A stretch of 64,000 bases of DNA. It comes from Thermaerobacillus caldiproteolyticus (GTDB lineage Bacteria; Bacillota; Bacilli; Bacillales; Anoxybacillaceae). Numbering within the stretch: the first letter of the stretch is position 1; every line of letters begins with the position of its first letter. The position numbers and the translations under genes were made by a program. The stretch lies in NCBI RefSeq assembly GCF_013761245.1, contig NZ_JACDUT010000012.1:1-64000 (forward strand). Reading direction: 5' to 3'. The notes beneath the pieces were generated by a model. That model was not told the DNA's origin and did not search any database. It saw only the letters and a program-made list of their open reading frames with translations. Shown piece after piece: positions 25,789-34,458 of the stretch.

Positions 25789-27408
25789 ATGATGAGGGTA
25801 TTAAAAGTATCGGAAGTTTCACATGAAATCAATCAATTGATCCGTCAAAAACAGCAAGAAAAAGAACAAATTCTTGCTGTTCGCGATGCTGTGAACAAAA
25901 TAATCCATTTAGACGATGCTTTAAAGGGGGAAGGCGGTGAAGCGATTAAAGAACACTTTGCTACTTTGCATATCCCTGCCATTCTCCTGCTGCATCAATT
26001 TCTTCATCAGTATTTAGACATCCTAAAAGACATTTTAACTAGGATCGAACATTTTGAAACAAATAACGGTTTTATAAGCGAACAATTTATCGAAACAGAA
26101 GTAAAAACAAATCTTAATAAGTTAGAAAACTTTACTGAGGAAACAGTCAATAGCATCAATCAATATTTTTTCGACGTGGCAGATTTAGTTCATGGCACTC
26201 CTGTTCAAATTCTTCATTTTCACCATCAAATCACATCGGCAAAAAGTCACGCCCAAAAAACTGTCCATGAACTGGCGAAGCTGGATGAAGAAATCTCTAG
26301 CGAACTGACATCCATGCAAGAGCAGCTCGCTCAAATTCGTTCATTCACCCAGAGACTGCACGAATGGACAAAAGGCGGTGTTTTCTTAAGTAAAGAACAA
26401 ATAAAAGAAATCGAAAATTTCATTTCCGAAACAGATACGTTCAAAGAAATGATTGATGATGCGATTGAGCTGTCTATACAAGAAGGAGATTCCACTTTTG
26501 TTGGCGCCGTCGCTGAATGGCTCGATTCCCTCGGCAAATTCAACGGCGGGCTTAGTGTTGCAAAAGGATTGCTTGCAGTTCACGTTCTCCGTACAGGTTT
26601 ATTAACTTTATCAAAAGATGGAAAAGGGAATTTTATTATTAAAGCATCCCAGACGTGGGTAAAAGGAGCAAATAAAAAATACGAATCAAAGCTTGCAGAA
26701 AGAATCTACCAATTATTAGAAAAAGGAGATAAAAACTCTAGCAATATAATTAAAAGAGCTTTAGCAAAATATCACAATGCACCAAGCGGCGTTTTACGCG
26801 ACCTTATTGGTTTGTATCCGAAAACAAATAAAATCAGTTTTGGGAAAATCGTCGCACAACAACACAAAATCCTTGTCTTTGATGAAAGCTTATTAAAACA
26901 ATACAATGCAAAAGTGGATATTAGAAGCACCGTTCGGCAATTTACAGATGTTAAATCTATATCAAAACTTATTAAAAGGTTGCCATTAGCAGGGGTATGG
27001 TTCTCATTAGGTACAAATGCAGGTGAATTTTTCAGTGACGAGAATCAATATAAATCTTTGTATGAAAAATTCGGGAGATTTTCGGCAGGTCTCGGACTTG
27101 ATGTTGGTGTTGCTGCTACAACGTCTGCAGGAGCATATATAGGTTCATTAATAGCACCAGGTCCAGGAACAATTATTGGCGGAGCTATTGGTGCCGGAGT
27201 TGGTATTGTTGGGTCATGGTTGATAGAAGATGCGGCAAAAGACTTTGGCGAAAAAGTCGGACGCGAAATTGAAGAAGTTGTACAGGGAATCAAGGAAGGT
27301 GTGGAGGAAGTTGGAAAAGAAATTGAAGAAGGCATTGAAAACGTTACAGAAATGGTAAGTGATTCTTTAGCAAACGCGGAAAAGTTTATTGCGGATTTTT
27401 TTAATTAG
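25789..27408 (+). CDS. LXG-domain type VII secreted toxin with glycine-zipper C-terminus
   Basis: A 539-residue effector. Residues 1 to about 210 form the helical LXG domain (starting MRVLKVSEVSHEINQLI, with a GEGGEAIKEHF turn) that targets the protein to type VII secretion. A linker follows to about 430. A strongly Gly/Ala-rich hydrophobic stretch lies at about 435-480 (GAYIGSLIAPGPG, GGAIGAGVGIVGSW), then a charged amphipathic tail rich in Glu. This resembles the glycine-zipper membrane-permeabilising LXG toxin TelE of streptococci rather than a nuclease. The adjacent membrane protein fits an immunity protein for a membrane toxin. Toxic activity is inferred. Confidence 0.82.
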   Translation: MMRVLKVSEVSHEINQLIRQKQQEKEQILAVRDAVNKIIHLDDALKGEGGEAIKEHFATLHIPAILLLHQFLHQYLDILKDILTRIEHFETNNGFISEQFIETEVKTNLNKLENFTEETVNSINQYFFDVADLVHGTPVQILHFHHQITSAKSHAQKTVHELAKLDEEISSELTSMQEQLAQIRSFTQRLHEWTKGGVFLSKEQIKEIENFISETDTFKEMIDDAIELSIQEGDSTFVGAVAEWLDSLGKFNGGLSVAKGLLAVHVLRTGLLTLSKDGKGNFIIKASQTWVKGANKKYESKLAERIYQLLEKGDKNSSNIIKRALAKYHNAPSGVLRDLIGLYPKTNKISFGKIVAQQHKILVFDESLLKQYNAKVDIRSTVRQFTDVKSISKLIKRLPLAGVWFSLGTNAGEFFSDENQYKSLYEKFGRFSAGLGLDVGVAATTSAGAYIGSLIAPGPGTIIGGAIGAGVGIVGSWLIEDAAKDFGEKVGREIEEVVQGIKEGVEEVGKEIEEGIENVTEMVSDSLANAEKFIADFFN

Positions 27409-27477
27409 TGTAATAAAAATTGAGATGGTAGATACCGTTCAATTCAAAATCACTTTAATAAAGGAGATATTTATATA

Positions 27478-28164
27478 ATGAAAGTATTATTTCCAAGTTC
27501 TAAATTGAAACAACAAGTTCGCACATTTCCATTAAAAAAAAAGAACAAAAAAAATTTTTCTATTAAAAGAGGAGCAGCCTTTTTTTTAGAGAGTAATCTC
27601 TTTGTACTTCTCATTCTCGCTATACTTCTCATCAATAAAAATTACTGGGATGAAGACGGTTCAATCATGGTTTTCATTTTTATTTCCGGTTTTGAACTCT
27701 TGTTTATTTTGCTTTTTGTTCCTGCTTGCTTTTTCTATGAACCGGTCCGTATAAAACGAATCATTCAATCGATCTTCAAAAAAAGAGAAAAAAATGAATG
27801 GATAGGAATGGCATTAGTTTTTTTCCTAGCAACTCTTATTTCTTTAGGTCTTATTTTCGATATGCCTTATCCAAGCATCTATCTTCCAGTGTGGCTTGCG
27901 GTTAGTTGGGTATGTGCTTTTGTATCCATATTTATTCAGCATTTTGTTATCGCTTATTACTATTTTAATGTGAACGTAGAGAATGGCCAGAAAAGTATAT
28001 TTAATTATTTTTTTAAATACAGTGCATTATTTATTATGGGCTTTAACCATTATATTCAATTACTTCTATCCAAAATGCCGTTTTTGCTCAACAAACTATT
28101 TGCGATTTTAACTTTCCTTGTACTAATTTTGCAATCTTTTGTGATTCTTGGCGTATATGATTGA
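27478..28164 (+). CDS. Multi-pass membrane protein, probable immunity protein for the LXG toxin
   Basis: A 228-residue protein with about five to six hydrophobic segments (near 38-58, 63-85, 105-123, 130-160, 180-200, 205-226) and a basic N-terminus. No known domain is recognised. It begins 69 bp after the toxin gene with an AAAGGAGATAT ribosome site. Immunity to membrane-acting LXG toxins is usually provided by an adjacent multi-pass membrane protein, so this is the best candidate. A paralogue lies at 29232-29915. Confidence 0.6.
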   Translation: MKVLFPSSKLKQQVRTFPLKKKNKKNFSIKRGAAFFLESNLFVLLILAILLINKNYWDEDGSIMVFIFISGFELLFILLFVPACFFYEPVRIKRIIQSIFKKREKNEWIGMALVFFLATLISLGLIFDMPYPSIYLPVWLAVSWVCAFVSIFIQHFVIAYYYFNVNVENGQKSIFNYFFKYSALFIMGFNHYIQLLLSKMPFLLNKLFAILTFLVLILQSFVILGVYD

Positions 28165-28203
28165 TGTAGCTATAAGTGAATACTTTGAAGGAGATGCGAT
28201 CAC

Positions 28204-28995
28204 ATGAGTACAAATGGAACCGTTGCTTTATCGATGAACGAATTAGTTTCTGCTCTGGCTTTATGCGGATACAGCGAAATAGCAAGCCAAATATTAAACG
28301 ACGCTACTTTAGTAGAAAATGAAGAAGAAGAAAAACGTTTTATCCGTGAAGTCGAGCAGTTGTTGCATCAGAAAGGTTATTTAGATGTGACAAGAGAATC
28401 TTTATTAGTTCCGGGATTAGAAAATTTGATTCATCTGTTAGTACAGTCCAGAGAAAAAGTTCGATGCGTGAATATGAAAAAAAGACACGTATTGTTACTG
28501 CACCGTGTTCATGATTCCAAAACTTTAGTTCAACACGTGAAAGGAAATGAACATTCCTTTTCATTTCATGATCCTCAAAAAGGATTTTTTAACTTGCTTT
28601 GTCACTTTTTTGCTTCAAATACCGGAAAGAAGCGAGAAGATATCCTTCCTATGGAAATAAACGATAAGCTGTTTGATGAGCTTCATACATCAGAACCGGA
28701 AGTTCTTCTTGAAGCAATACGAGATGAAAAGGTTCCGTCCACTATGCGTTTATTTTTACAGGACTTTCTTGAAAATGGGCAGGAATTAAACAATTTCGCT
28801 TTTATGGAATCCGATTATGTGAAAAATAGATCCGCTTTGGATCAAGTAGCTTTTTTCCTTCCAAGCAAATCGTTTATTTGGCATATTGACTATGAAAAGA
28901 TTGAGAAGAATAAAATCTTTATTGTCCCTGTGTCTGTTCAAGAATATTTTCAAAAAGTAGAAGAAACGATAAAGGAATTTTTTCATCTATCCTAA
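28204..28995 (+). CDS. Soluble protein of the LXG locus, possibly EspG-like chaperone
   Basis: A 263-residue soluble protein without signal peptide or membrane segment. The opening, SMNELVSALALCGYSEIASQ, then acidic helices, QLLHQKGYLD and a long beta-rich middle, recalls the layout of mycobacterial EspG secretion chaperones, but the similarity is my impression only. It could alternatively be a second immunity factor. It follows the membrane gene by 39 bp with AAGGAGATG before the ATG. A broken paralogue lies at 30009-30793, always behind the membrane gene, so the two proteins probably work together. Confidence 0.55.
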   Translation: MSTNGTVALSMNELVSALALCGYSEIASQILNDATLVENEEEEKRFIREVEQLLHQKGYLDVTRESLLVPGLENLIHLLVQSREKVRCVNMKKRHVLLLHRVHDSKTLVQHVKGNEHSFSFHDPQKGFFNLLCHFFASNTGKKREDILPMEINDKLFDELHTSEPEVLLEAIRDEKVPSTMRLFLQDFLENGQELNNFAFMESDYVKNRSALDQVAFFLPSKSFIWHIDYEKIEKNKIFIVPVSVQEYFQKVEETIKEFFHLS

Positions 28996-29034
28996 TTTTT
29001 TTATTAGTGTATGGCAAAATAAGATGATATATAA

Positions 29035-29169
29035 AATTTTGTGTAAAGCATTTTACTAGATCAAAAGAAAAAAGGTAGGGTATTCTCGATTGGACTAAAA
29101 ATCTTAGAGAAAGAAGAACCCTACCTATGTCTAATAGTATACTGAATGTAGTTTACATTACACAAAATT
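29035..29169. mobile_element. 135-bp inverted-repeat element (MITE-like or IS remnant)
   Basis: The ends AATTTTGTGTAA (29035-29046) and TTACACAAAATT (29158-29169) are perfect 12-bp inverted repeats, with weaker matching further in. Inside is a second dyad, GGTAGGGT (29074-29081) and ACCCTACC (29118-29125). No coding capacity. The termini resemble IS256-type ends, and the size suggests a non-autonomous or internally deleted element. It separates the two immunity modules. Confidence 0.55.
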
Positions 29170-29231
29170 CTTGACAGTACCTCATGCAGTCAAATAGATG
29201 ATAATTGATAATAAAAAAGGAGATATCTACT

Positions 29232-29915
29232 ATGAGAAGTGGGCTCCCACATTCTCAAGCAAAACAGCAATCAAGCTTAGCAGCAAATAAACAAACAGAA
29301 ATATTTTCGTTGAAAAGGGGCATTCGCTTCTTTTTGCAAAGTCACCTTTTTCTCTTATTCATTATATTTCTATTTCTAATCAACAAAAATCAATGGACAA
29401 ATAATGCGTTTGTAACCTTTTCCATGTTTTTCTCTGGTTTTGAACTTTTCTTTATCTTACTGTTTCTGCCCGCTTGCTTTGTCCCTAACCTGCCAACACT
29501 GAGCTTACATCGCATCATTCAGGCTATAACGAAAAAACGGGAAAGAAATGAATGGGTGGGAATGGCTATTGCATTTATCGTTTTTACCCTAGTTTCTTTC
29601 GTTTTCCTTCCAGCCAACATTCCTTACCCTAGTACTTATGTACAACTTTGGCTAGCATCTAATATAATGTTCACATTAATATCTGTCCTTTTCCAACGTC
29701 TTGTCTTTTTTTATTATAAGGCAGCTGTCAAAGCTGACGCAAAAAGTGCATCAGATTATTTTTATAAGTATTGTGGATTATTTATGCTTGGTTTTTGTTA
29801 TTATATTCAACAAATTTTATCCCGTATGCCATTATTACTGAACAAGTTGTTCGCTGTTTTATTTCTTCTTCTCGTAGTATGGCAATTTTTTATGGTTGTT
29901 GGTGTCTTTAACTGA
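29232..29915 (+). CDS. Multi-pass membrane protein, paralogue of the LXG immunity candidate
   Basis: A 227-residue protein aligned end to end with the one at 27478-28164: both have FS(I/L)KRG, LINKN, SGFEL, ILLF-PACF, KKRE-NEW-GMA and MP-LLNKLFA in order. I judge roughly half of the residues identical. The ATG at 29232 has AAAGGAGAT upstream. There is no toxin gene beside it, so it looks like an orphan immunity gene kept to resist related toxins, or a duplication product. Confidence 0.6.
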   Translation: MRSGLPHSQAKQQSSLAANKQTEIFSLKRGIRFFLQSHLFLLFIIFLFLINKNQWTNNAFVTFSMFFSGFELFFILLFLPACFVPNLPTLSLHRIIQAITKKRERNEWVGMAIAFIVFTLVSFVFLPANIPYPSTYVQLWLASNIMFTLISVLFQRLVFFYYKAAVKADAKSASDYFYKYCGLFMLGFCYYIQQILSRMPLLLNKLFAVLFLLLVVWQFFMVVGVFN

Positions 29916-30008
29916 AATACAAAGTTTTTGACATTATATCGAATTAGTTTTACCCCATCATCGCTGTATTTCGACAACGAACTTCTTTTAAGAAAGGAAA
30001 GAAAAAAT

Positions 30009-30793
30009 ATGAACGCAAAAGGAACAATTCGCTTATCTACGAATGAATTTGTTTCTGCATTGGCTTTATCTGGCTACAGTGAATTAGCTAGTCAAGTTTT
30101 CAATGATCTTCAATTAATCAAACACGAAAAAGAATGGGAGCGTTTTGTTCAGCAAACAGAACAATTGTTAAGCCAAAAGGTTACCTAGATGATACGAGAG
30201 AATCTTCAGTTCCCAGACTGGAAAACTTAATTCATCTCTTAGTACAATCACGAAAAAAGTACGATGCGTAGACTTGAAAAAAACAAGTGTTGTTTTTCCA
30301 TCACATTCATCATTCAAATACACTGATTCAACATGTAAAAGGGAATGACCATTATTTTTCTTTTCACGATACGGAATCCGGTTATTTACACTTGCTTTGC
30401 GATTACTACGGAGTAAGCGGCGATATGAGGGCAGACGACGTTGAACCCATCGAAGTCACAGACCAATTATTTGATGAACTTCACCAAACAGATTCAGAAG
30501 TTCTGAGGCAAATCGTTCGTGATCATCGATTGACCGCTTCATTGCGGTTATTTGTAAACGATTTTCTTCGCCATGGACAGGAACTGAGCAACATCTCTTT
30601 TTTGGAATCTGATTATGCGAAAGACAAGTCTGTTATTGATCAAGTCGCTTTTTTCCTTCCAAGTGAATCATTTATTTGGCACATTGACTATGAAAGAGTC
30701 AAGCAGCATCAAATCTTCTTTATTCCGGTCTCCGTTCACAATTATTTCCGTAAAATCGATGAAACGACAAAGGATTTTTTTCATCTATCCTAA
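30009..30793 (+). pseudogene. Broken paralogue of the soluble LXG-locus protein
   Basis: The reading starts at the ATG at 30009 (MNAKGTIRLSTNEFVSALAL) and matches the 28204 gene, but one A is missing near 30178 (LSQKG becomes LSQKVT-stop). A second small indel follows around 30205-30280. The frame resumes at about 30287 and runs to the same FFHLS C-terminus at 30793. The gene is therefore a recent pseudogene unless a programmed shift is used, for which I see no signal. Confidence 0.8.
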
Positions 30794-30816
30794 TGTCATC
30801 TTCTCAATGTTGTTCC

Positions 30817-30845
30817 TCCCGCTATGATAAATGTTGTTGGCGGGA
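30817..30845 (+). terminator. Terminator after the second immunity module
   Basis: Stem TCCCGC/GCGGGA with a long loop (30823-30839) followed by ATTTTATTTTTG on the plus strand. Confidence 0.5.
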
Positions 30846-30959
30846 ATTTTATTTTTGTTTGATAAAAAAGGGGGCTTTTTCCGCGTTTCACCGTCTTCCC
30901 TTCGCTGAGTGGGTGCCCAAAAAGGTCGCTCTTTTTTTCATACATCATTAAACAGATAG

Positions 30960-31600
30960 TTAAGGTAAAGTGACATAAGAGTGCCATTCCTTTTGCAATC
31001 ATCGTTGATAAGCGACCATACAGCGAGATCTCAATGATTGCTGCAATTAGAACAAGCCACCATCTGCCTCTGCCTAATACGTAATGACCCATTTTGTTGG
31101 AACGATGCCATGAATGAGAAAGCCAATCGCAACTCCGATAAGTAAAAATGGATAGACGGTTTTCATTAGCGTCCCTGTTTCTGCGAATGATTCTTTAATG
31201 CTCGATCAGCCTAGGACCTGACGATGACATGTTTGACTTCATGTTGAAATCCAAGCTTCTCTAGTACAAAGCCAATGAGAATGGAAAAGATCGAAGTGAT
31301 GATGGTATCATCCTAATGTAGCTTAAATCCTATACAGGTGAGACGAAAAGAAACGTCATCCCAAAGCAAAAACGGACGTTTCGGCTCAAAAGATAGACAA
31401 TAATCGGAATGGTGGAGCATAAGCAAAACAGGGAACAAATGCAAAAGCAATAGCAATAGTGGGTGACTTGTCGTCGTCGTTTTCTCTAATGTTTCGTAGG
31501 AATGAGCCTTACAATAAGTGCACGACAAACGAATTTCCAACAAGGAGAATGGTTCATTCGACACTTAACTAAAGAAAGATTGAAACACCTCTTGCCACAT
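30960..31600 (-). pseudogene. Decayed permease of the YraQ/ArsP (DUF318) family
   Basis: An ATG at 31600 with GGGGAGAGGAG upstream starts MWQEVFQSFFS, then stops. Matching pieces continue in shifting frames: CSTIPIIVYLLSRNVRF around 31400, FSILIGFVLEKLGF around 31270, FLLIGVAIGFLIHGIVPTKW around 31110, and GRWWLVLIAAIIEISLYGRL around 31020. In order and content these follow the permease family, so this is a former 280-300-residue membrane transporter with several frameshifts and a lost C-terminus. The MarR regulator upstream on the same strand is its likely former operon partner. Confidence 0.65.
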
Positions 31601-31663
31601 GCTCCTCTCCCCCTTTTGTTTGTAAAATGCAAATATCATTCATTTGAATAGGCAAGGAACGAA

Positions 31664-32152
31664 TCACTTACTTCCGTACATCGGTTTACAACAAACGCTC
31701 GATTTTGCCATACAGTCATTCAGAAGTTGGATCGAGCGAAGGACGGTTTCTTTTTCAAATTCGCTCATATGCGAAAACACTTCCGCTAAATATTCGTTCA
31801 TTTCCGCATCAATTTTTGCCGCGATATATGCCCCTTCCGTTGTTAGGGAGAGGATCATAATACGACGATCTTCTGGATATGGTGTTTTTCTCACTAATCT
31901 CATTTGGACGAGCTTTTGCACTTGCCGGCTAAACGTTGTAATATCCATCCCGAGCGAATCGGCTACTTGTTGGACGGACGGCTGTTTCAACCGGTCAATT
32001 TCGTACAAGATATGACTTTGTACTAACGAAATCTCCATCCCGTCGACCGAACAGCAATTTTTATTCAAAAAACCAAACCGTTTTGTCATCGTTTGAAATA
32101 AGCTGCGGATGTTTTCCACTTCTGCCGCTTCTGTCTTATTTATTGTTTGCAA
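31664..32152 (-). CDS. MarR-family transcriptional regulator
   Basis: A 162-residue winged-helix regulator: helix-turn-helix QQVADSLGMDITTFSRQVQKL (about 80-100), followed by the wing YPEDRRIMILSLT. Two Cys pairs (NKNCCSVDG, SSVCCKPMYG) suggest a thiol, metal or metalloid signal. Possible operators are ATGAAATTAGTTTCAT at 32168-32183 upstream of the gene and ATTCATTTGAAT at 31638-31649 ahead of the decayed permease; a related TTCATTTGAA lies near 32221. It probably once controlled the permease and itself. The gene is intact although its partner is not. Confidence 0.85.
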   Translation of the reverse strand: MQTINKTEAAEVENIRSLFQTMTKRFGFLNKNCCSVDGMEISLVQSHILYEIDRLKQPSVQQVADSLGMDITTFSRQVQKLVQMRLVRKTPYPEDRRIMILSLTTEGAYIAAKIDAEMNEYLAEVFSHMSEFEKETVLRSIQLLNDCMAKSSVCCKPMYGSK

Positions 32153-32342
32153 TTTACAATTTTTTGAATGAAATTAGTTTCATGCATAAAAACCTCTTAA
32201 CGCACAATGATGATACTAGGTTCATTTGAATGGTAACAGTATTATTTATTTGAGGAATCTTACAAACATAAGCATTTTCCTTTCCATTCCTTTCGTTTTT
32301 TTCTACAATAGAAGTGACAGAGAATGGAAAGGGTTACGGACA

Positions 32343-33374
32343 ATGAAAGTGTTAGAGACGTATTTAGTTGCTGGGCTTACTGGCTTGTTGTTTTATATGA
32401 TCCATTCACCGATTCCATGGATGCTTGGAGCAATTACGGGGATGCTCGTGTGGAAAACGGTGACAAAGCGGACGTTAGTAGCGCCAAAATTTCTTTCGAA
32501 TATTGGACTTATTATTTTAGGAACATATTTTGGATTGTCGTTTACGAAAGATACGTTTCTCACAATAGCGCCTTATATTGTTCCGTTTCTTGTTGTCGCT
32601 GTTTTGATGATTGCCATCACTATCACCAACAGTGTCATTGTAGCCAAATGGATTCACGTCGATAAAATCACAAGCGTATTTGCTTCAGTTCCTGGCGGGT
32701 TATCAGAAATGGTCGCCGCAAGCGAATCGTTGAATGCGAATACGGCGTTAGTGACGATTTTTCAGACGATTCGTTTATTAACGGTCGTTTTTCTTGTGCC
32801 GACCTTTGTTGTGCATTGGTTAAACAGCGGAGCTTCTGCCAGCGCGTTGCCAAATGGCGCTGCTTTGATGTCTGACGGCAACTATCTTTGGTTTGCGCTT
32901 AGTATCGCTGGTGGCTTGTTATTGCGAAATCTGATTCCAGCAGCTTATGTCGTCGGTCCGTTAGCGGCAACAGCAATGATGCATGTGAGCGGGATTGAAT
33001 TACCAGCACTTCCTGCTTGGTTGATTGTATTCGCACAAATTAGCGTCGGAATGAATATGGGAAATCGAATTACCGTCGAAGATATAAAGCTCGGCGGAAA
33101 ATTTGGTTGGGTGTATTTTTTGCTGGCATTATTGTTAATCGCACTTTCGTTAGGCTGCGGTTACGTGTTCGCGAAGCTGACAAATCTCCCTTTGGCAACG
33201 GCACTATTAAGCCTTGCACCGGGCGGACTTGTTGAAATGGTGTTGACTGCCCAATCAGTGGGAGGAGACCCTTCCATTGTAAGCTCGCTGCAATTTATCC
33301 GCCTGCTGCTCGTGATTCTTGTCGTACCGAACGTGTTAAAATGGGCATTTCGCAAATTCGACTATATGACATAA
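32343..33374 (+). CDS. AbrB-family membrane transporter (PF05145)
   Basis: A 343-residue inner-membrane protein with two homologous halves, each carrying the family motif P-W-(M/L)-LGA or GPLAA and a repeated LxSxAPGG(L/M)-EM (SVPGGLSEMVAASES and SLAPGGLVEMVLTAQS). It contains about ten membrane segments. The family is called putative ammonia monooxygenase or AbrB; its substrate is not known. I start at the ATG at 32343 because the longer frame back to 32226 has no ribosome site. It is transcribed away from the MarR gene and ends at a good terminator. Confidence 0.85.
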   Translation: MKVLETYLVAGLTGLLFYMIHSPIPWMLGAITGMLVWKTVTKRTLVAPKFLSNIGLIILGTYFGLSFTKDTFLTIAPYIVPFLVVAVLMIAITITNSVIVAKWIHVDKITSVFASVPGGLSEMVAASESLNANTALVTIFQTIRLLTVVFLVPTFVVHWLNSGASASALPNGAALMSDGNYLWFALSIAGGLLLRNLIPAAYVVGPLAATAMMHVSGIELPALPAWLIVFAQISVGMNMGNRITVEDIKLGGKFGWVYFLLALLLIALSLGCGYVFAKLTNLPLATALLSLAPGGLVEMVLTAQSVGGDPSIVSSLQFIRLLLVILVVPNVLKWAFRKFDYMT

Positions 33375-33406
33375 CAACAGCACCCAGATGAATTGGGCGC
33401 TGTTGT
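33374..33406 (+). terminator. Terminator after the AbrB-family gene
   Basis: A 13-bp stem with one mismatch (33374-33386 with 33394-33406), then TTTTTCTTC. Confidence 0.75.
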
Positions 33407-33456
33407 TTTTCTTCGTATCTATGCCGATAGCTAATCATCATTGCCTTCGCTTTTTC

Positions 33457-33840
33457 TTATTGTGCCGGTTCGTAAAATTCGATCCACTCTCCGTCCGGAC
33501 CGAGGAAAAATAAATATTTCGCGCCGTTTGGAAGCGTCGTAATGTCTTCCCACACAAGTGGAACTCCAAGTGATTGCAACCGTTCTTTTTCTTGCTCAAT
33601 TCCTTCAACAGTAAAGGCAACATGGTGAACTTTTCCTTCTGCCGGCAAATTCGGATTATAGCCTTCAATGAGTTCAACGATAATCGAGCCGTTCAGTCCC
33701 AAAAAAGCTAATTTCATGCTTCCGTTTGTATGAATAAGTTCGCTGATTAGCTCTAATCCAACGACGTTTTGGTAAAATTGCTTTGACGTTTCAATGTTTT
33801 TGACTTGAATGCCAACATGTTCAAATTTTTTGATTGTCAT
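33457..33840 (-). CDS. VOC-family (glyoxalase/epimerase-like) metalloprotein
   Basis: A 127-residue protein with two beta-alpha-beta-beta-beta repeats. Likely metal ligands are visible: His in FEHVGIQVKN, Glu in SIIVELIEG, His in VHHVAFTVEG and Glu in EWIEFYEPA. The family includes glyoxalase I, methylmalonyl-CoA epimerase and resistance enzymes; the substrate cannot be assigned. The ATG has AGGAGAAAGGAAT upstream. It lies 22 bp after an unrecognised small gene, both behind an S-box riboswitch, which suggests a role linked to methionine, SAM or sulfur metabolism. Confidence 0.82.
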   Translation of the reverse strand: MTIKKFEHVGIQVKNIETSKQFYQNVVGLELISELIHTNGSMKLAFLGLNGSIIVELIEGYNPNLPAEGKVHHVAFTVEGIEQEKERLQSLGVPLVWEDITTLPNGAKYLFFLGPDGEWIEFYEPAQ

Positions 33841-33862
33841 ATTCCTTTCTCCTCTTCCTTTT

Positions 33863-34192
33863 TTAATTGAAAAATACCGCTTGCAAATATGGGGTCATAT
33901 GTAAAATTGAAATCCCTTTTGCTTCTAGTTCGTACCAAATATAGCGGTCAAGTGCATATGGCCCTTCCGCCTTTAATTCTTCCACTTCCGCTAGTGTCAA
34001 TATGACTTGGAACGATCGTCCCAATGCTTGACCATAGAATAGAAAAAAATTCGTGCCGTGATCCAGATGAACAACAGCCGATCGGTCAAATTGTAAAAGC
34101 TGTTGTCTTATGCAACAAGCAACATGAGCCGCAAATGTCTTCGCTTTTAGATGCGACGCCATGTAACTGCGAATAAGTTGATTCTCATTCAT
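33863..34192 (-). CDS. Unrecognised protein controlled by the SAM riboswitch
   Basis: A 109-residue soluble protein: MNENQLIRSYMASHLKAKTF, a Cys-Cys pair near residue 25, then DHGTNFFLFYGQALGRSFQV and a helical tail. I know no family. The inner ATG at 34192 is used because GGAGAAAGG precedes it; a longer frame to 34249 would start inside the riboswitch terminator. It is the first gene after the S-box leader and is followed by the VOC gene, so both are expected to be expressed when SAM is scarce. Confidence 0.7.
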   Translation of the reverse strand: MNENQLIRSYMASHLKAKTFAAHVACCIRQQLLQFDRSAVVHLDHGTNFFLFYGQALGRSFQVILTLAEVEELKAEGPYALDRYIWYELEAKGISILHMTPYLQAVFFN

Positions 34193-34227
34193 CCTTTCTC
34201 CTCCCACCTCCTTCAACAATAAAAAAA

Positions 34228-34372
34228 CTCTTTTCGCTATGAATGACACGAAAAGAGCTTATAGCCGTTCTTATCATTCAAAGCGAAATCGCTTTGCGGG
34301 TAGGAGCACCTTGCATGACATGCAGGTTGCTGTGAAGTCATTGAGCCCGGTCTCTCGTTCACTCTTGATAAG
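34228..34372 (-). promoter_or_regulatory. SAM-I (S-box) riboswitch with terminator
   Basis: On the minus strand the aptamer runs from CTTATCAAGAGTG (34372) through ACCGGGCTCAATGAC, CAGCAACC, CAAGGTGCT and CCCGCAAAG to GATAAG (34270). These are the ordered S-box signatures, and CTTATC/GATAAG pairs as P1. A terminator hairpin follows, CTCTTTTCG/CGAAAAGAG (34249-34257 with 34228-34236), and then a run of seven T. SAM binding would stabilise P1 and terminate transcription of the two genes downstream. Confidence 0.9.
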
Positions 34373-34390
34373 ACTATTCAGTTTAGGTTT

Positions 34391-34419
34391 ATCTTACCAT
34401 TATCTTTTGGTAATGACAA
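34391..34419 (-). promoter_or_regulatory. Sigma-A promoter for the S-box transcript
   Basis: On the minus strand TTGTCA (34414-34419) and TAAGAT (34391-34396) are separated by exactly 17 bp, about 20 bp upstream of the aptamer. Confidence 0.6.
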
Positions 34420-34458
34420 CGATTTTTTCGAATGCTGACGATGCATAGTCAAAATGAA

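Noticed and set aside
29035..29169. Complete IS element
   Set aside because: Only 135 bp and no transposase; at most a remnant or MITE.
30796..31092. 98-codon minus-strand frame as an independent gene
   Set aside because: Its middle matches the permease family; the rest runs into noncoding DNA. Treated as part of the permease pseudogene.
31313..31564. 83-codon minus-strand frame as an independent gene
   Set aside because: Wrong frame of the decayed permease; neighbouring frame gives the CSTIPI motif.
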